A stretch of DNA of 64,000 nucleotides from contig OZ024823.1 of assembly GCA_964016985.1 (NCBI GenBank), positions 63,012,514 to 63,076,513 on the forward strand, written 5' to 3'. The DNA comes from Anodontia alba (taxonomy: Eukaryota > Mollusca > Bivalvia > Lucinida > Lucinidae). The translations under genes and the position numbers were made by a program. Of this stretch, positions 35,034-46,383 are shown piece after piece. How positions within the stretch are numbered: the stretch's first letter is position 1; every line of letters starts with the position of its first letter. The notes under the pieces are model-generated. The model was not told the DNA's origin and made no database searches. It saw only the letters and a list, made by a program, of their open reading frames with translations.

Positions 35034-35986
35034 CTGAAAAAGATCAAGTGAAGAACATGAATTATGCAGCTAGTAATATATGGAACATGGGAATAGCCAA
35101 CAAACAATTTTAAACTATCTATACAACATAAGCCACAGTATACAATCTTGTGATGACCATGCACACAAGCACAATTTAAAGAGGGTCTGGGCTGTTTGCT
35201 TACAAACAGTGTCAATGAGTAAACCAGGGAAACCTAGACCAGACTGTACATATCGGAACCCTTTTCCTATCAAATGACATCATAAACAATCAAACCTAAA
35301 GCAAGTGATCATAGGCTTATGTATATCGCTGAGCAGTACCACTACCTAGACTGATGCAACATTTCTCATTCTGTGACCGGGACCTTTGATCAGCAGCAGT
35401 ACCATGTGGCTGTCAATGGATCTGTATTACTCTAGCAGCAATGCTAATCATTTATCAATAACTTCATGCTAATGGAACTTAACAAGAAAACTTTAACATG
35501 CATGTTAATAAAACATCTAAGTTTGTGACCCTGATCTTTGTTCAGCTTTAGCAGCAAGATACATCAGCAGATCTGTATCCATCCAGTAGAAAAAAAAACA
35601 ACACGTGTCAACAAGCAGTGATAAGCAATTAGATACCCCTGCCACGCCCCCAAGGTAATGACTGCCTTCTGTTTAATTATTTAGCAAGATAAAAAGCAGA
35701 AACCAAAATGAAATGGAAGGACATTCTCACGAAATGGGTATTATGTGACTTTCGGATGGACAAACATACGGTCGGATGGACCGGAAAAGAGTACAACCCC
35801 AACAAACACAGTTTGCAAGGGTATAAATAACCAGAAATTATAAACTTCAAGTGAAGATTTTCAGAAATGTAAGCAAAGAAAAAAAAAAACAACTTAAGGT
35901 GACTTGATATACTTGGTAATATTTCTGCCATAATTTACAAAGGAGACAACTTTTGTGACTTCCTGTTTGCTTTCCTGCAAACCAAG

Positions 35987-36090
35987 CCCCTTCTGAAAAG
36001 GTCTGCTCTAAAAGGAAATGATTTGCTCCCAACTAGTTAACTCTAAAAAGGGGCAAATTCTTCCCTTTAGAGCAGACCCCTTTTAGGAAG
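35987..36090. repeat. Hairpin MITE-like repeat
   Basis: CCCCTTCTGAAAAGGTCTGC near the left pairs with GCAGACCCCTTTTAGGAAG at the right. The family recurs at 39,525-39,598. The loop holds GATTTGCTCCC. Confidence 0.65.
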
Positions 36091-37549
36091 ATAGAAAAAA
36101 ACAACAACAATAGAGTTGCCTCCCCTGAAGGTGTCAGTCCCCTTAAAGTGCCAAGCAAAGCTGTAGAAGATAACATTCGAAAGCACAGACAAAAAACTTA
36201 ATACAAAAATTAAAACACTTGGATGCATGAATGGACAGACAGAATGATGAAAACTATATACCCCTTATATATTTTGTATATAGAACGTCAGATTATGCTG
36301 AATAAAGAAATGTCACGACACAGACCCATACAGTGACTGAAGTTTTACAGTAAACAGTTCCACATTAAACATACAACCTGGAATACCTTAACAATTGTCA
36401 TGTAGAAATCAACAGCTCTAGAGAAAAGAGAAATCCAGAGAACTATATTTCTTATTTCTCAACATAAACTATGTTTTGATACTCACAAGAAGCAGCTCAC
36501 TGAGGTACTTTTACAGAATACCCATGACATATGTTTTCATGGAGTATGGTAAATGTTTTAAAACTTTGTACACTCTAAAATTTCAAACCACTAATATTTT
36601 TGCCCAAAACTATTTCTGGAAATGTCCTAAAATCTCGAACAGTAGCAGTTTTGCAAAAAGTGGATTTCTCAAATTTTGTACCCAGCTTTCTTCAGGTACA
36701 TTTTTATCGGCACAATCAAATTTCAGCAACCGTTTTTACCGTCACGGAACCAGAAACTAAAGTAGTAGTGTTGCAAGCTACCGCAAAATTTAAAAACACA
36801 CAGCAGTGTCATAAATTTTATATACAAAAATGGCACAGGAATCATATTTTAATTTTAAAGAACCCAGAAGATACTGACTGAAAATAAACAATAAATCACA
36901 GTCTTCCATCACAGTGTTAGCCATGTCCATGCAACAGTCACCTGAATGTCCGCGTGATTAGGGTTAGATTATGTTAAGGCAACCTAAGACTGTTGACTTG
37001 TATTGTGGCAAACATGATAAAATAAATAGCCCAGTTGAAAAGCGAAGGTCCGGATAAATCTGTGGATCGGCGCTGTACAATCAGACTATTTGCTGTTCGT
37101 TCAAGTATATTACTACTCCATATCCGACAACTGTAAGTCTCACCACTATACCAGAATTCCAAAGTTGATCTCATCATTACTGCAAGTCATGACGCACATG
37201 CAATTAAAAGAAAATCAAACTATTACCATGTTGGATTGTAGAGCATTTTCTGATCGGAAATACGTAGACACATATTAAAAACAGAACTAAATTACCAATA
37301 CTGTTTCTGCGAATCAAAGCAGTAGATCAAAATGTCAGCAAGTAAAAAACAAGTCCCGGATATTTTTTCGTAGCGTTTATTGATCACAGCACATGTAAAC
37401 ATTGAAATGACGTTTTGCGGGAAGCTCAACAGTGGTGGTCATGATCAGAGCTTTAAATCAGTTTTGATTAAAATATGTTTCACTTAAAATCCATAACACT
37501 CAAGATCACTTACTACAGTTAGCAACGATCTTCTTTGGGGTGGCAGTCT

Positions 37550-38070
37550 GTTGGCGATATGCATAGACCCATATCAAACCGCAAGTTGATCTTGGTCCTC
37601 ACTGGTCTCATATATCATAAGGTCTTTTCTATTTTAGGGGCTGATATATACGATCAGTGTTGACCCAACCAGTTCAGCTTGCTCATCCATGCAGCCTGTT
37701 CAGGATAGAACACACAATGTCACTTTCCTCAAAAGTGAAGAGCATCTGATCAGTGTTTACGTTTTGTTGTATATGTTGTCAGCAGTAATGGTCTGTAATG
37801 AGTTCATATGCAAAAAGTGCAGGCAGATTAGACCCGCCGATTCGCATGCTAAATGTAGTTGATGTTTAAATGCAGAGTTTACACTGTTCACGGGACATCA
37901 GGCATTCTGTGATATGTGTACACCCAGACCAGCCAGCAAGGATGCACAGGTTGATCTTGGACTACGCTGGTCTCAAATGCCATAAGGTTGTTTTAATTGG
38001 AAGGGGCTCATACATATACGAATAGTGCGGACCCAACCAGATCAGCTTGGGCATACATGCTGCCTGATTA
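37550..38070. repeat. Pair of related ~160-bp segments
   Basis: GTTGATCTTGG..., CTGGTCTCA...CATAAGGT and GACCCAACCAG.TCAGCTT occur in the same order at 37,585-37,700 and 37,945-38,070. They look like two copies of one dispersed repeat. Confidence 0.5.
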
Positions 38071-39524
38071 AGAGCAAAGATTTTAGCTCTGCACCAGACT
38101 GAACTATATCAAACCTGTGAATAGACCAGTTTCACAACTGAGAGTTTTACCGTTCTCGCTAATCCACGCATAATCTCATTAATCCACAACGAGGCTTGCG
38201 GTGTACCACAGATAACAATAACGGATAATCAGACCGTGACTAAGTACACAATAGAAGATTTGTGTGGAAATTTCCATGTAATAAGCAGTCCTATTTCTTC
38301 TTCATGACTTTCCTCTACTTTGCTATTAAGTTAAATTCAGTACCCATTATGTCAGCCAGCAGTGTAAACTCTGCACTTAAAAACAGTCCACTACATTTAG
38401 TATGCGCATCGGCGGAAACTTTAATTGGCCTGCGCTTTTCGCATTTAAATTCAGTACACTTTGCCTTTGAGGAAAGGGATCTTTGTATTTCTGCAGTGAT
38501 TCAAACAAGAACAAACATTCAGTACCCTTTTGAAGTATTTTTGGTCAGCTTGTGTATCTCAGTATTTGACAACCTGAGAGCTGTTCTGTAAAAACATCTG
38601 TTGACAAAATTTTCCTGATGCTTCTTATGAATTTTCTGGTCTGTCTTTTTTAACTTTGTGCAGTGGCATACATTTAGAAAGTGGCACATTCCCTGCAACC
38701 CGAACAAATGTATTTGGCTATTAATTAGTGTAGGAGATAATTAATTGTTTGGTTATGAGGTACATGTATTCAACACAGAATTAATCGGATGTAATTGAAA
38801 ACAAACATCAGTGAATGGTAATACTTTTATTAGTTCATACAATTTCAAATTAAGTTTATCAATCACACAAAGGAAATAAGAAACAGCCGAAAGCGTCCGA
38901 TTGCCAGGTCAATTTTGACGGTCACTGAATCTGTCCTAAAATTTCGAACAGTAAAATTTTTAGCAAATCATATTTCTAAAATTTTGAACATCAAGAACAA
39001 TAATTATTAAATTTTGTTCGAAATTTTAGAACATTTACCGTAATAAGAAAACTATCAACACAATTTAGTTGATGATAAGTGTCTTAACTAGAGGTATGAA
39101 TCATCTTTAATAAAAACACTGAAGAATGTTATTATGTTTTTTTGTGGTGGAATAGGAAAAATGTCATTTCATTTCCAAAATCACTGATCTGAAGCTTTGG
39201 AAGAAAATGAATTCCACTTTTCACAGATAAAGACTAAAGTCAGCTAAGACCAACAAATTTTCCAGCAAAATGATAATTAGTCCCCGAAAAAAAAACACCA
39301 GATGACTCAGAGAAGTCAAGCAAAATCTATTTGTTGTAACATCTATGTTTCCAGCAGTTCACACACACTCTCTCTTGACTAGTAACTTTACATCTTTTTG
39401 TTATTGTAAGGCATAAAAATATCAGTGTGAGTTGCTTTATGTCAATGAATGTAGGCTCTGCTCGGCAAATTAAGGAGAATGGATACACTTCCAGGGGAGA
39501 TAACTCATTCAAAATTGTTTTGTT

Positions 39525-39598
39525 TCCCTTCTGATAAGGGGTCTATTCCCTTGGGAGCAAATTCTTTTCTTTTAGAATAGACCCCTTTTCAGAAGGGA
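39525..39598. repeat. Hairpin MITE-like repeat
   Basis: A 74-bp foldback with ~24-bp arms (TCCCTTCTGATAAGGGGTCT paired with AGACCCCTTTTCAGAAGGGA). Same family as 35,987-36,090. Confidence 0.75.
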
Positions 39599-39648
39599 CA
39601 TGGAGCTTACGGTACAGGAAAGCAAACAGTAAGTCTGTCTCCCTTGTA

Positions 39649-40390
39649 AACAAGAGCTGTCAGAAGACAACGCAGCTTGCCGGGATGATGGGATAAGAAA
39701 ACAATCTTTAAAAATTAAAGATTAAATGCAGAACTTAAACGTAAACATAGCTGTTAATGACAGAGTATGACCTGATTTTGATGTCTGAAGAATGTCAAGG
39801 ATGGGGTATATGCCATTGAAACGTCTTCCCTTAGGTTGGTGAAGGCAAAATATGAAAGCTGTATCTTACATGCTGAATCCCTTAGGTTCATCTAGACGAA
39901 ATATGAAAGCTATATCTTACATACTTCAGCAGTCATGTACACTTTTTCAACTTAAAACACAGCTGTAAATGACAAAATATGACCTGACCTTGACCTAGGC
40001 AGGTCAAACTGAGGAAGGGGTGTGTACTATTGAAAGGTCTTACCCTAAGGTAGGCGTGGGCCAAATATTAAAGCGGTATCTTGAATACTTCAGCAGTTAC
40101 GAACACTTTTCAAAACTTAAACGCAGCTCAAACATGGGTTTAAATGACAAAGTATGACGTGACCTTGACCTACATAAAGATTCTAACTTGGGGATGGGGT
40201 GTATGCTATTGAAAGGTCTTACCCTAAGGTAGGTGTTGGCGAAATAAGAAAGCAGTACCTTAAACAATTAAAAAACTATGCACACTTTTCAAAACTTAAA
40301 CATTGTACTAATGTGGACGATGACGCAGACGCCGACGCGGATGCCGATAGACGCACTCGCCAACAACTGGTGATAGTCCCAGCGAGCTAA
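39649..40390 (+). mobile_element. Tandem-repeat element G (pearl/Helentron-like)
   Basis: Begins AACAAGAGCTGTCAGAAGAC and ends CAGCGAGCTAAAA. It has about three copies of a ~180-bp unit (markers ATTGAAAGGTCTTACCCTAA and CACTTTTCAAAACTTAAAC). The 3' part is rich in GACGCNGACGCCGACGCGG, as in elements F and D. Confidence 0.75.
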
Positions 40391-40541
40391 AACTGGCAGA
40401 AAAATCTACAAAAAGTATCAAGTCTCTTTTAACTATGGAATGACTGGACTTCACAGACAGAAGATAAAACAGCATGAAATATGGACAGCTATTGATGAAG
40501 TATCAAATACACTAAGTAAATTATTTTATGCTTTTTTGTAC

Positions 40542-40665
40542 CTTTGTTTATAGTTTCAACAGCAGACAACAGGACATCTAACTCCTCTTCTAAGTTTCTG
40601 GATAGGTCTTCAAGGAACACAGATACAGATTTATCTTGACTTTTAACACAAGTGATCACCAGAGC
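40542..40665 (-). CDS. Exon of the unidentified helical-repeat-like protein
   Basis: Minus strand: acceptor TTTATAG|GCTCTGG (plus 40,666) and donor ACAAAG|GTACAA (plus 40,541). The 124 bp are open in phase 0 for 41 codons (ALVITCVKSQDKSVSVFLED, then LSRNLEEELDVLLSAVETIN) with one base left over. The helical, Leu/Glu-rich character matches the 34,900 exon and the phases agree. It begins in phase 0, matching the phase-0 end of the 43,244 exon, so these three exons could be consecutive. No family is named with confidence. Confidence 0.65.
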
Positions 40666-40682
40666 CTATAAAGATTAAAAGG

Positions 40683-40686
<4 letters not shown>

Positions 40687-40727
<41 letters not shown>
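40687..40727. repeat. (TA)n microsatellite, target of the TRIM insertion
   Basis: About 20 TA repeats directly abut the left LTR of the TRIM. The TA-rich sequence continues right of the TRIM, consistent with insertion into a microsatellite. Confidence 0.9.
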
Positions 40728-40731
<4 letters not shown>

Positions 40732-40954
40732 ACGACCGAGCACTCCTTCCTTCGATTATCTGCCTTGGCAGATTACGCATAGCTTCTAAGTATATATTCA
40801 ATCTCTGACAACTGCGTCAGTGAGTCGACTCTTTGGCTCAGTGGTTAGAGCATTGGATTTTTAACCGGGAGGACCGAGTTCGATTCCCATGGCAGACGTG
40901 AGAATGTTTTTCAGCTATGCTTCATTCCTGTGTTGCGACTATCGTGTTGTAAGA
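40728..40954 (+). repeat. TRIM 5' LTR
   Basis: A 227-bp long terminal repeat; starts TGTTACGA, ends TTGTAAGA. It contains the tRNA-like segment at about 40,829-40,890 followed by a T5 run (40,907-40,911), a possible Pol III terminator. Confidence 0.85.
40834..40887 (+). promoter_or_regulatory. tRNA-like internal Pol III promoter in the 5' LTR
   Basis: A box TGGCTCAGTGG (40,834-40,844) fits the consensus exactly. The D-arm pair GCTC/GAGC is intact. The B box is AGTTCGATTCC (40,877-40,887), one base off consensus. A-to-B spacing is tRNA-like. The anticodon and acceptor stems pair poorly, so it is a promoter-bearing relic rather than a tRNA gene. Confidence 0.7.
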
Positions 40955-40972
40955 TGGGGGCTCGTCCGGGAT
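40955..40972 (+). promoter_or_regulatory. TRIM primer-binding site, tRNA-Pro type
   Basis: TGGGGGCTCGTCCGGGAT is the complement of the 3' end of tRNA-Pro, a primer site well known from several retroviruses and LTR elements. It is identical to the site at 49,293-49,310 in the Gmr1-like element. Confidence 0.88.
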
Positions 40973-41037
40973 TGGACTTTATACGCCGAAAATGGCTTCA
41001 CATCATCATAAATGATGACTTCCTTGAAGAGGGGGAG

Positions 41038-41263
41038 TGTTACGACCGAGCACTCCTACCTTTGATTATCTGCCTTGGCAGATTACGCATAGCTTCTAAG
41101 TATATATTCAATCTCTGACAACTGTGTCAGGGAGTCGACTCTTTGGCTCAGTGGTTAGAGCATTGGATTTTTATCCGGGAGGACCGGGTTCGATTCCCAC
41201 GAAAGGCGGAATATTTTTTTCAGCTGTGCTTTGTTCCTTTGTTGCGGCTGTCATGTCGTAAGA
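41038..41263 (+). repeat. TRIM 3' LTR
   Basis: A 226-bp repeat of 40,728-40,954. A box TGGCTCAGTGG (41,144-41,154) and a perfect B box GGTTCGATTCC (41,177-41,187), followed by a run of seven or more T. The differences from the 5' LTR are scattered substitutions, so the copy is not brand new. Confidence 0.85.
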
Positions 41264-41542
41264 ATATACATATATAGTTACTGTCTAATATTTGGCCAAT
41301 CAAAATGGATTTTGTAAATGTGTCTACCGGTAATCAGATTACTTCAAAGAATATGGACTAGGAAATACCGTATGGCACTAAACATTGGTTAAAAATCCAG
41401 TATCTGTTATGGACATATGTATACCTGTAGGTACAATCTGTATCAATCTGTATCAATTTGGCAAGACAATTGCTCCAACTCAAACTTAAGTAAACCAAAT
41501 CAGACAATGAAATATTACACACATCTGTTACAATGGTCATTC

Positions 41543-42186
41543 AACAAGAGCCTGACACTGTTGTGACCGATCCAATGCGAGGCCTATTAGCTGTTCATCT
41601 GTACCGCTCAGACTCAGTTGCGCTTGTCTGGGTTTATGTCAAGGAATCCTCTAATTTTTAATAATAATTATAATATGTATAAAATCTGATCAAATTACTA
41701 GGCTAAAATCAATAAATTGTAATATCTAACCCAAAATTCATTATTCACTGCAACATCGAAATAACGGGGAAGTCCAAGGCAGCCTGGATATCGGAACGGA
41801 ACTATTTAAGCAATTCTGAATCTCTATGTCACTCCGATGCGGCCATCTTCGACATCAGTACGGAACAATTTTAGCAATTCTGAATCTCTGTGTCACTGTG
41901 ATGCCTCCCATCAAGTTTTGGCTCAACCAGACTTACGGAAATGTCGTTTGAAGAATTTCAAGACGGCCGCCATGGCGTTCATCTTGGATATCGGAATATA
42001 AAGATTTTAGCCATTCTGAATCTCTATGTTGCCACAATGCCTCCCACTAAGTTTCAGCCTAATCCAAATTCTGGTTCTGGAGGAGATGTTGAAAATGTGA
42101 AAAGCTAACGACAGACAGATGACGGACGGATAGACAACGGACAACAGGCCATGGCATAAGCTGACCTGGAGTCAAGGTGAGCTAAC
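41543..42186 (+). mobile_element. Tandem-repeat element C (pearl/Helentron-like)
   Basis: Begins AACAAGAGCCTGACACTG and ends TCAAGGTGAGCTAAC. Three units of roughly 130 bp (marker TTAGCAATTCTGAATCTCT) lie at 41,790-42,060, followed by the GACGGACGGATAGAC-rich 3' part. No coding capacity. Confidence 0.7.
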
Positions 42187-42870
42187 AAGTAAGACAATGT
42201 ACCATTTGTAATGGGATGTGAAATAAAGGTCAAGGTCAAATATGGATGACTGCACTCAAGAGGCCATGCTAAGATGTATGTATGTGCTAAGTATCACTGG
42301 CTGTAGGAGCAATAATAACTGAGAAACTTACCTAAACACAAATACTTCACAAGTGTCAAATATCACTCTGTAGGACAAACAGTTACTGAGAAACTGATGT
42401 AAACAGAAAAAAAACTTAGGAAAGTCACTGAACCATGAAATATATGTCATAGTATCAAACTTCAACTAGAAATCCTCAAGATAAACATTTTGAGCAATAT
42501 TCATGACAATCACTTCAAAAATGTGTCCTCTAGAGTGTCAACAAGGTTTTCCTTTGATTTGGCCTGGTGACCTAGTTTCTGACTCCAAGTGACCCAGTTT
42601 TGAAAAAGACCTAGAAATCATCAAGATAAACATTTTGAGCAAGATTCATGATGATTGATCCAAAAATGTGACCGCTAGAGCATTAACAAAGTCTTCCATT
42701 GATCTGGCCCAGTGACCTAGTTTTTGACCCCAAGTAACCCAGTTTCAAACTTGAACTAAAACTCATCAAGACAACAGGCTGAGCAAGATTCATGAAGATT
42801 ATTTTAAAAATATGACCTTTGGAGTGTTAACAAGGTTTTTAAAGCAGCATCTGAGTTTGGCAGTTACAAT
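42187..42870. repeat. Partial array of the element-B unit
   Basis: It matches element B in the order GTGAAATAAAGGTCAAGGT, CTAAGATGTATG, CACTGGCTGTAGGAGCAATA, then ~145-bp units (GAAATCNTCAAGATAAACAT). Both B-type termini are missing, and element C abuts it on the left. Confidence 0.7.
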
Positions 42871-43015
42871 ACGGAAATTCTTAAACAAGAATTATGGAAA
42901 CTACTGAGATACCTGCTCGGCAAACTCTGTAAATGCGGTCGAAAATGACCCAGCAAACTCTGGAAATGCAGCCGAAAATGACTGGACCGATTGGCAATTT
43001 TTAGTTTCTTGAGCC

Positions 43016-43145
<130 letters not shown>

Positions 43146-43243
43146 AATGTTGTCTGCGGCTGTTAAGACTGGTGCATTAATTGTTTAGTAGACAAGATTT
43201 GAACTATAATGCAGATAGAAAAAAACTATCTGGCCACCAGTAC

Positions 43244-43328
43244 CTTTAGTGTCCTATGTATAAGAATACTATTGTAGAGCTTTTCAGCAAAGAAACTATT
43301 GTCTTCTTGATCAAATAACTGTTCATAT
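43244..43328 (-). CDS. Exon of the unidentified helical-repeat-like protein
   Basis: Minus strand: acceptor CCTATTTGTAG (plus 43,329-43,339) and donor CTAAAG|GTACTG (plus 43,243). The 85 bp start with one base completing a split codon, then 28 open codons (YEQLFDQEDNSFFAEKLYNS...). The exon upstream (44,522) ends with AG, giving AGA (Arg) on joining, an exact phase match. It ends in phase 0, as the 40,542 exon requires. Confidence 0.65.
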
Positions 43329-44521
43329 CTACAAATAGGAAAATAATTAAATTTCAGTAATAACAAACTGTAGTAAAAGAGTCTGAGAGAAGAACAAATA
43401 CCAACAAAACACATGTAAATGCCATGTTGTTTTTTTTTCTTTCACAAGATCACAAATGTTCATTGTATTCATCTTCAAACTTTAGTTTAAATAAAGGTGC
43501 AATATTTTCTAATAGGTATCTATAAACACATAAAGAACTATTCAAAATTGTTACAGATGACATTCTAAATATTTCTTTTTATTTTTCTGAGAAAATCGGA
43601 CTCAATATTTCATGTGAAATCTCTGCCTCTCAGACATTTATCATAAAAGTAAAGCCTTATTTTTTGAAAAAGAAAATCAGATTAATATCACAAATCTGTT
43701 ATCTCCTGATGTTGTGATTGGGGCTGTAAGAGCTAAAAATTAGAATTTTTATGTTCATAATGGACTATGATTTACACTTTGACAGGTACACTTATCTAAA
43801 AAAAAAAGGTCAGAGAAAAGTCCAGGGAGTGCCACAATCACAAACCGCAGCCCTTCCTAGACACTAAATTGTCTTCAAGTTATAATGCAGGCAAAACATC
43901 TGCATACATAGGAACTGCTTTATAAGACGGTTCATTATAGCACAGTTTTGGATATAACATGGCTTAAAGATGGACCCCGAAAATGTATCCAAACAGAAAT
44001 GTATAGATTATATAAAAAAATTACCATTTATGGTAGATAATACACAGACCTAGATCTGCTTATGCAGTCCTGCAGTCTGATCAAGATCTATGTCATCTTT
44101 GTCTATACAGTAACAGGGCCCTGCAGAAAGTAACCAAGGTGAGCAGATCTATAAATATTTTTCTGGTTTTCTCCTTAAAAACATATGCTGTGGGTATTCA
44201 TTAGTTCTCACCATGAGCATTCACAACAAATGTGTTTTGTAGAGGAAAAAGAAAATACACCACAAACTACATACACTGCTGCTGGGATCCAAAGCAAAAA
44301 CCGTGTTAGCTAAATGGTTGTTTTTTTTTTTATATAATCTATACATTTTTGTTCAAATACAACATTTTTGGGGTCCACTTTTAAACGGTCTTATATCAGA
44401 AACGGTCTTATAAAGAGGTTCCAGTGTACTGATATTTTTCATTTAAAAAAAGCATCTTACCTAGAGCTATCCAATACCACAGGGCCTGGCAGCAGATCAA
44501 AGGGGGAAATAAATGGCATAC

Positions 44522-44633
44522 CTAGATTCTTTTTTTTCTTTAAGAATTACAGCCAGTTTATGAGGACAGTACAGCTGTTGAGACAGAAACTGACAACATT
44601 CCACTGACTGAGGAAATCTTCTACCGACATATT
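44522..44633 (-). CDS. Exon of the unidentified helical-repeat-like protein
   Basis: Minus strand: acceptor CCAGTTATTTCTAG (plus 44,634 onward) and donor ATCTAG|GTATGC (plus 44,521). The 112 bp hold 36 codons between split codons: YVGRRFPQSVECCQFLSQQL, then YCPHKLAVILKEKKES. Phase matches the next exon at 43,244. The upstream partner must end with one base of a codon; the candidate at 45,887 does not, so another exon is expected between them. The protein is not recognised. Confidence 0.65.
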
Positions 44634-44699
44634 CTAGAAATAACTGGAAAAAACAACAACACACACATAGTACCATATGGTTTACGCCTTAAAGCGCTA

Positions 44700-44850
44700 A
44701 GCAGATTTGTAACAGACAACATTCTAAAATTGATTTTATTTTTTAGAGAAAATAAGATTTGACATTTCATGTGCACTGTCTGGTAGGTAGACAATTCACA
44801 TGAAATGTCATTTTATTTTCTCTGAAAAATAACAATAAACTAGTAACAGT
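44700..44850. repeat. Hairpin MITE-like repeat
   Basis: TTTTAGAGAAAATAAGATTT and GACATTTCATGTG pair with CACATGAAATGTCATTTTAT and TTCTCTGAAAAATAA across a short loop. Related sequence occurs at 43,550-43,630 and near 28,170. Confidence 0.7.
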
Positions 44851-45886
44851 GTTTCCAGAGAAAATAGATGTCCAACCACTGTGAATTTTAAGTTTTTCTA
44901 CTGCTGTGACCTTGAAAACTATCACGGTCACCAAAATCAAATCAGCTCTTTGTTATTGATCGGCGCGGGGATCATGCCAATCTCTTAATATTAATATAGC
45001 TTTGGAGTATTCGATTAGCTCACAAAGGATTTTTTATATTTGCCAGGATCGTCGGTGTGTGACAATCCCGGCAAATATGAAAATTCTTATAACAAACTAT
45101 GTTATAAACAGATAAATGTCTATTTTATTGTCATTTCAATCAAGAAATTTCATAAAGCTTAATAAAAGCATACATTAAAGAATCACATTGTTCTTCTTTT
45201 TTACCTGTTACATTGAAAATTTATTAAACTTTATATCTCTAAGTAAACATGAACAAAATTTGCACCGGTACTTAGACGTTTACGTCTAAATATTTTGTCT
45301 TGTGCTTGTGTCTCAATTATATATCCATGAAAATTTGGTAAGAATTCAATCACTGTTCGCAAGATGTGCAGAAAAGAGAGTGTGACACCAATGCTAATGG
45401 GATCCACACCAAAAACAATATATCCTCCTCCCAAAATTAAAAAAAAAAAATTCAAAGAGTTTTCTGCTGTAGTTGTAATATGCACTTTAAAGATTAACCT
45501 TTCCATATTTACCCTAAATATTCTGATGGACAGGCCTGAACAAACAAAACAGATCATTCCTAAAAGAGCAGTTTGGTCTAGGTCTGCTTTTTTTGCCACT
45601 CTATTACAATAGTTTAGATACCTTATTAGGAAGTCAAATGGAATTGTTCAATTTTTAGGATAAGTATGACAAGGAGTTAAAGTGTCTGAACTACTGGGGT
45701 AAATATGGGATATCATTACTCCTACATGAGCTGCATCTAGATAAATTAACTTGCAACAGTACAGACTACTCCAGGACAGCATGCACAGCTGTCCATTTTA
45801 TTGCTGTACTAGAAAATGTAAGTTTTCCCCAGCAGATTCACATGTACCATAATTACCATACATATTTACATACTTTAACTCACTAC

Positions 45887-45940
45887 CATACATTCATAAA
45901 CTTTGAACACAGAATTAAGCAGTTCACAGATCTCCAACAC
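45887..45940 (-). CDS. Possible upstream exon of the same minus-strand gene
   Basis: Minus strand: acceptor-like TCTCTCAGTATTATAG precedes 18 open codons (VLEICELLNSVFKVYECM) ending at ATG|GTAGTG, or three bases later at a better donor GTGAGT. The helical, Leu-rich character fits the downstream exons, but it is short and ends in phase 0, whereas the 44,522 exon needs phase 1. So it is tentative. Confidence 0.35.
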
Positions 45941-46002
45941 CTATAATACTGAGAGAAAAACAAACAGACAGGGGCATCAACAGCCAGAATATATAGCAAA
46001 TG

Positions 46003-46304
46003 GTCTGGGGGTGGTCTGGGGGTGGTCGCGTGTGGCGAAGGTGACGTGTATCTTGCGTCACAGGGGCATCCAACTGATATTGGCTTACAGTTGGGCAAGG
46101 CTTGCTATCCTTGTAGCAGGTAAGGGTAGAGGGAACTGTTTGGTTTTTTTTCTTCTGTTTCTTCCCTTTCATTCCTGTTCCTCTTTCTTCCCTGTCTCTC
46201 TCTTTCATTTCCTCTACTATCTCTTCTAGCTCTTTTCTCCCTTTCTCTGGGAGACAACATAAAATGACCCACAAGGGTTGACGTGTCATTAAACTCCAAC
46301 ACAA
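46003..46304 (+). mobile_element. SINE, same family as 15,617
   Basis: Inverted relative to the 15,617 copy and similar along its length: GGTGGTC head, GGGGCATCCAACTGATATTG, GTTGGGCAAGGCTTGCTATC, a long CT-rich tract, and the tail ending CTCCAACACAA. No clear target duplication was found. Confidence 0.8.
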
Positions 46305-46383
46305 TCAATTAATAGGAAAGCCACCAGCTCCCTCTTCCCTAAATGCGATGATCATATGCCTAAAAATGACAGAACAAACACAA

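Larger units (their letters stand above)
35034..39648. other. Intron-like/non-coding stretch with hairpins and dispersed repeats
   Basis: Probably the intron between the minus-strand exons at 34,900 and 40,542. It contains two related hairpins (35,987-36,090; 39,525-39,598), a pair of ~160-bp related segments (37,550-37,700 and 37,910-38,070), and TCTAAAATTTCGAACAGTA-type repeats near 36,560-36,660 and 38,930-39,045. No further exon was recognised. Confidence 0.45.
40728..41263 (+). mobile_element. TRIM: miniature LTR retrotransposon with tRNA-like LTRs
   Basis: Two direct repeats of 227 and 226 bp, over 90% alike by eye, start TGTTACGACCGAG and end about GTAAGA, near-inverted tips. Only 83 bp separate them. 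That interior begins with the primer-binding site TGGGGGCTCGTCCGGGAT (40,955-40,972) directly after the first LTR, and ends with the polypurine tract GAAGAGGGGGAG (41,026-41,037) directly before the second. ATAT at 40,724-40,727 and 41,264-41,267 may be the target duplication. It has no coding sequence. Each LTR contains tRNA-like A and B boxes. Primer site and polypurine tract match the Gmr1-like element at 48,844, the likely helper family. Confidence 0.88.

Noticed and set aside
40829..40890. Functional tRNA gene
   Set aside because: A and B boxes are good, but the acceptor and anticodon stems do not pair and the unit lies in both LTRs of a TRIM.
45720..45835. Minus-strand segment TAIKWTAVHAVLE after an acceptor, as a missing exon of the helical-repeat gene
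   Set aside because: Stop codon follows directly and no usable donor was found.
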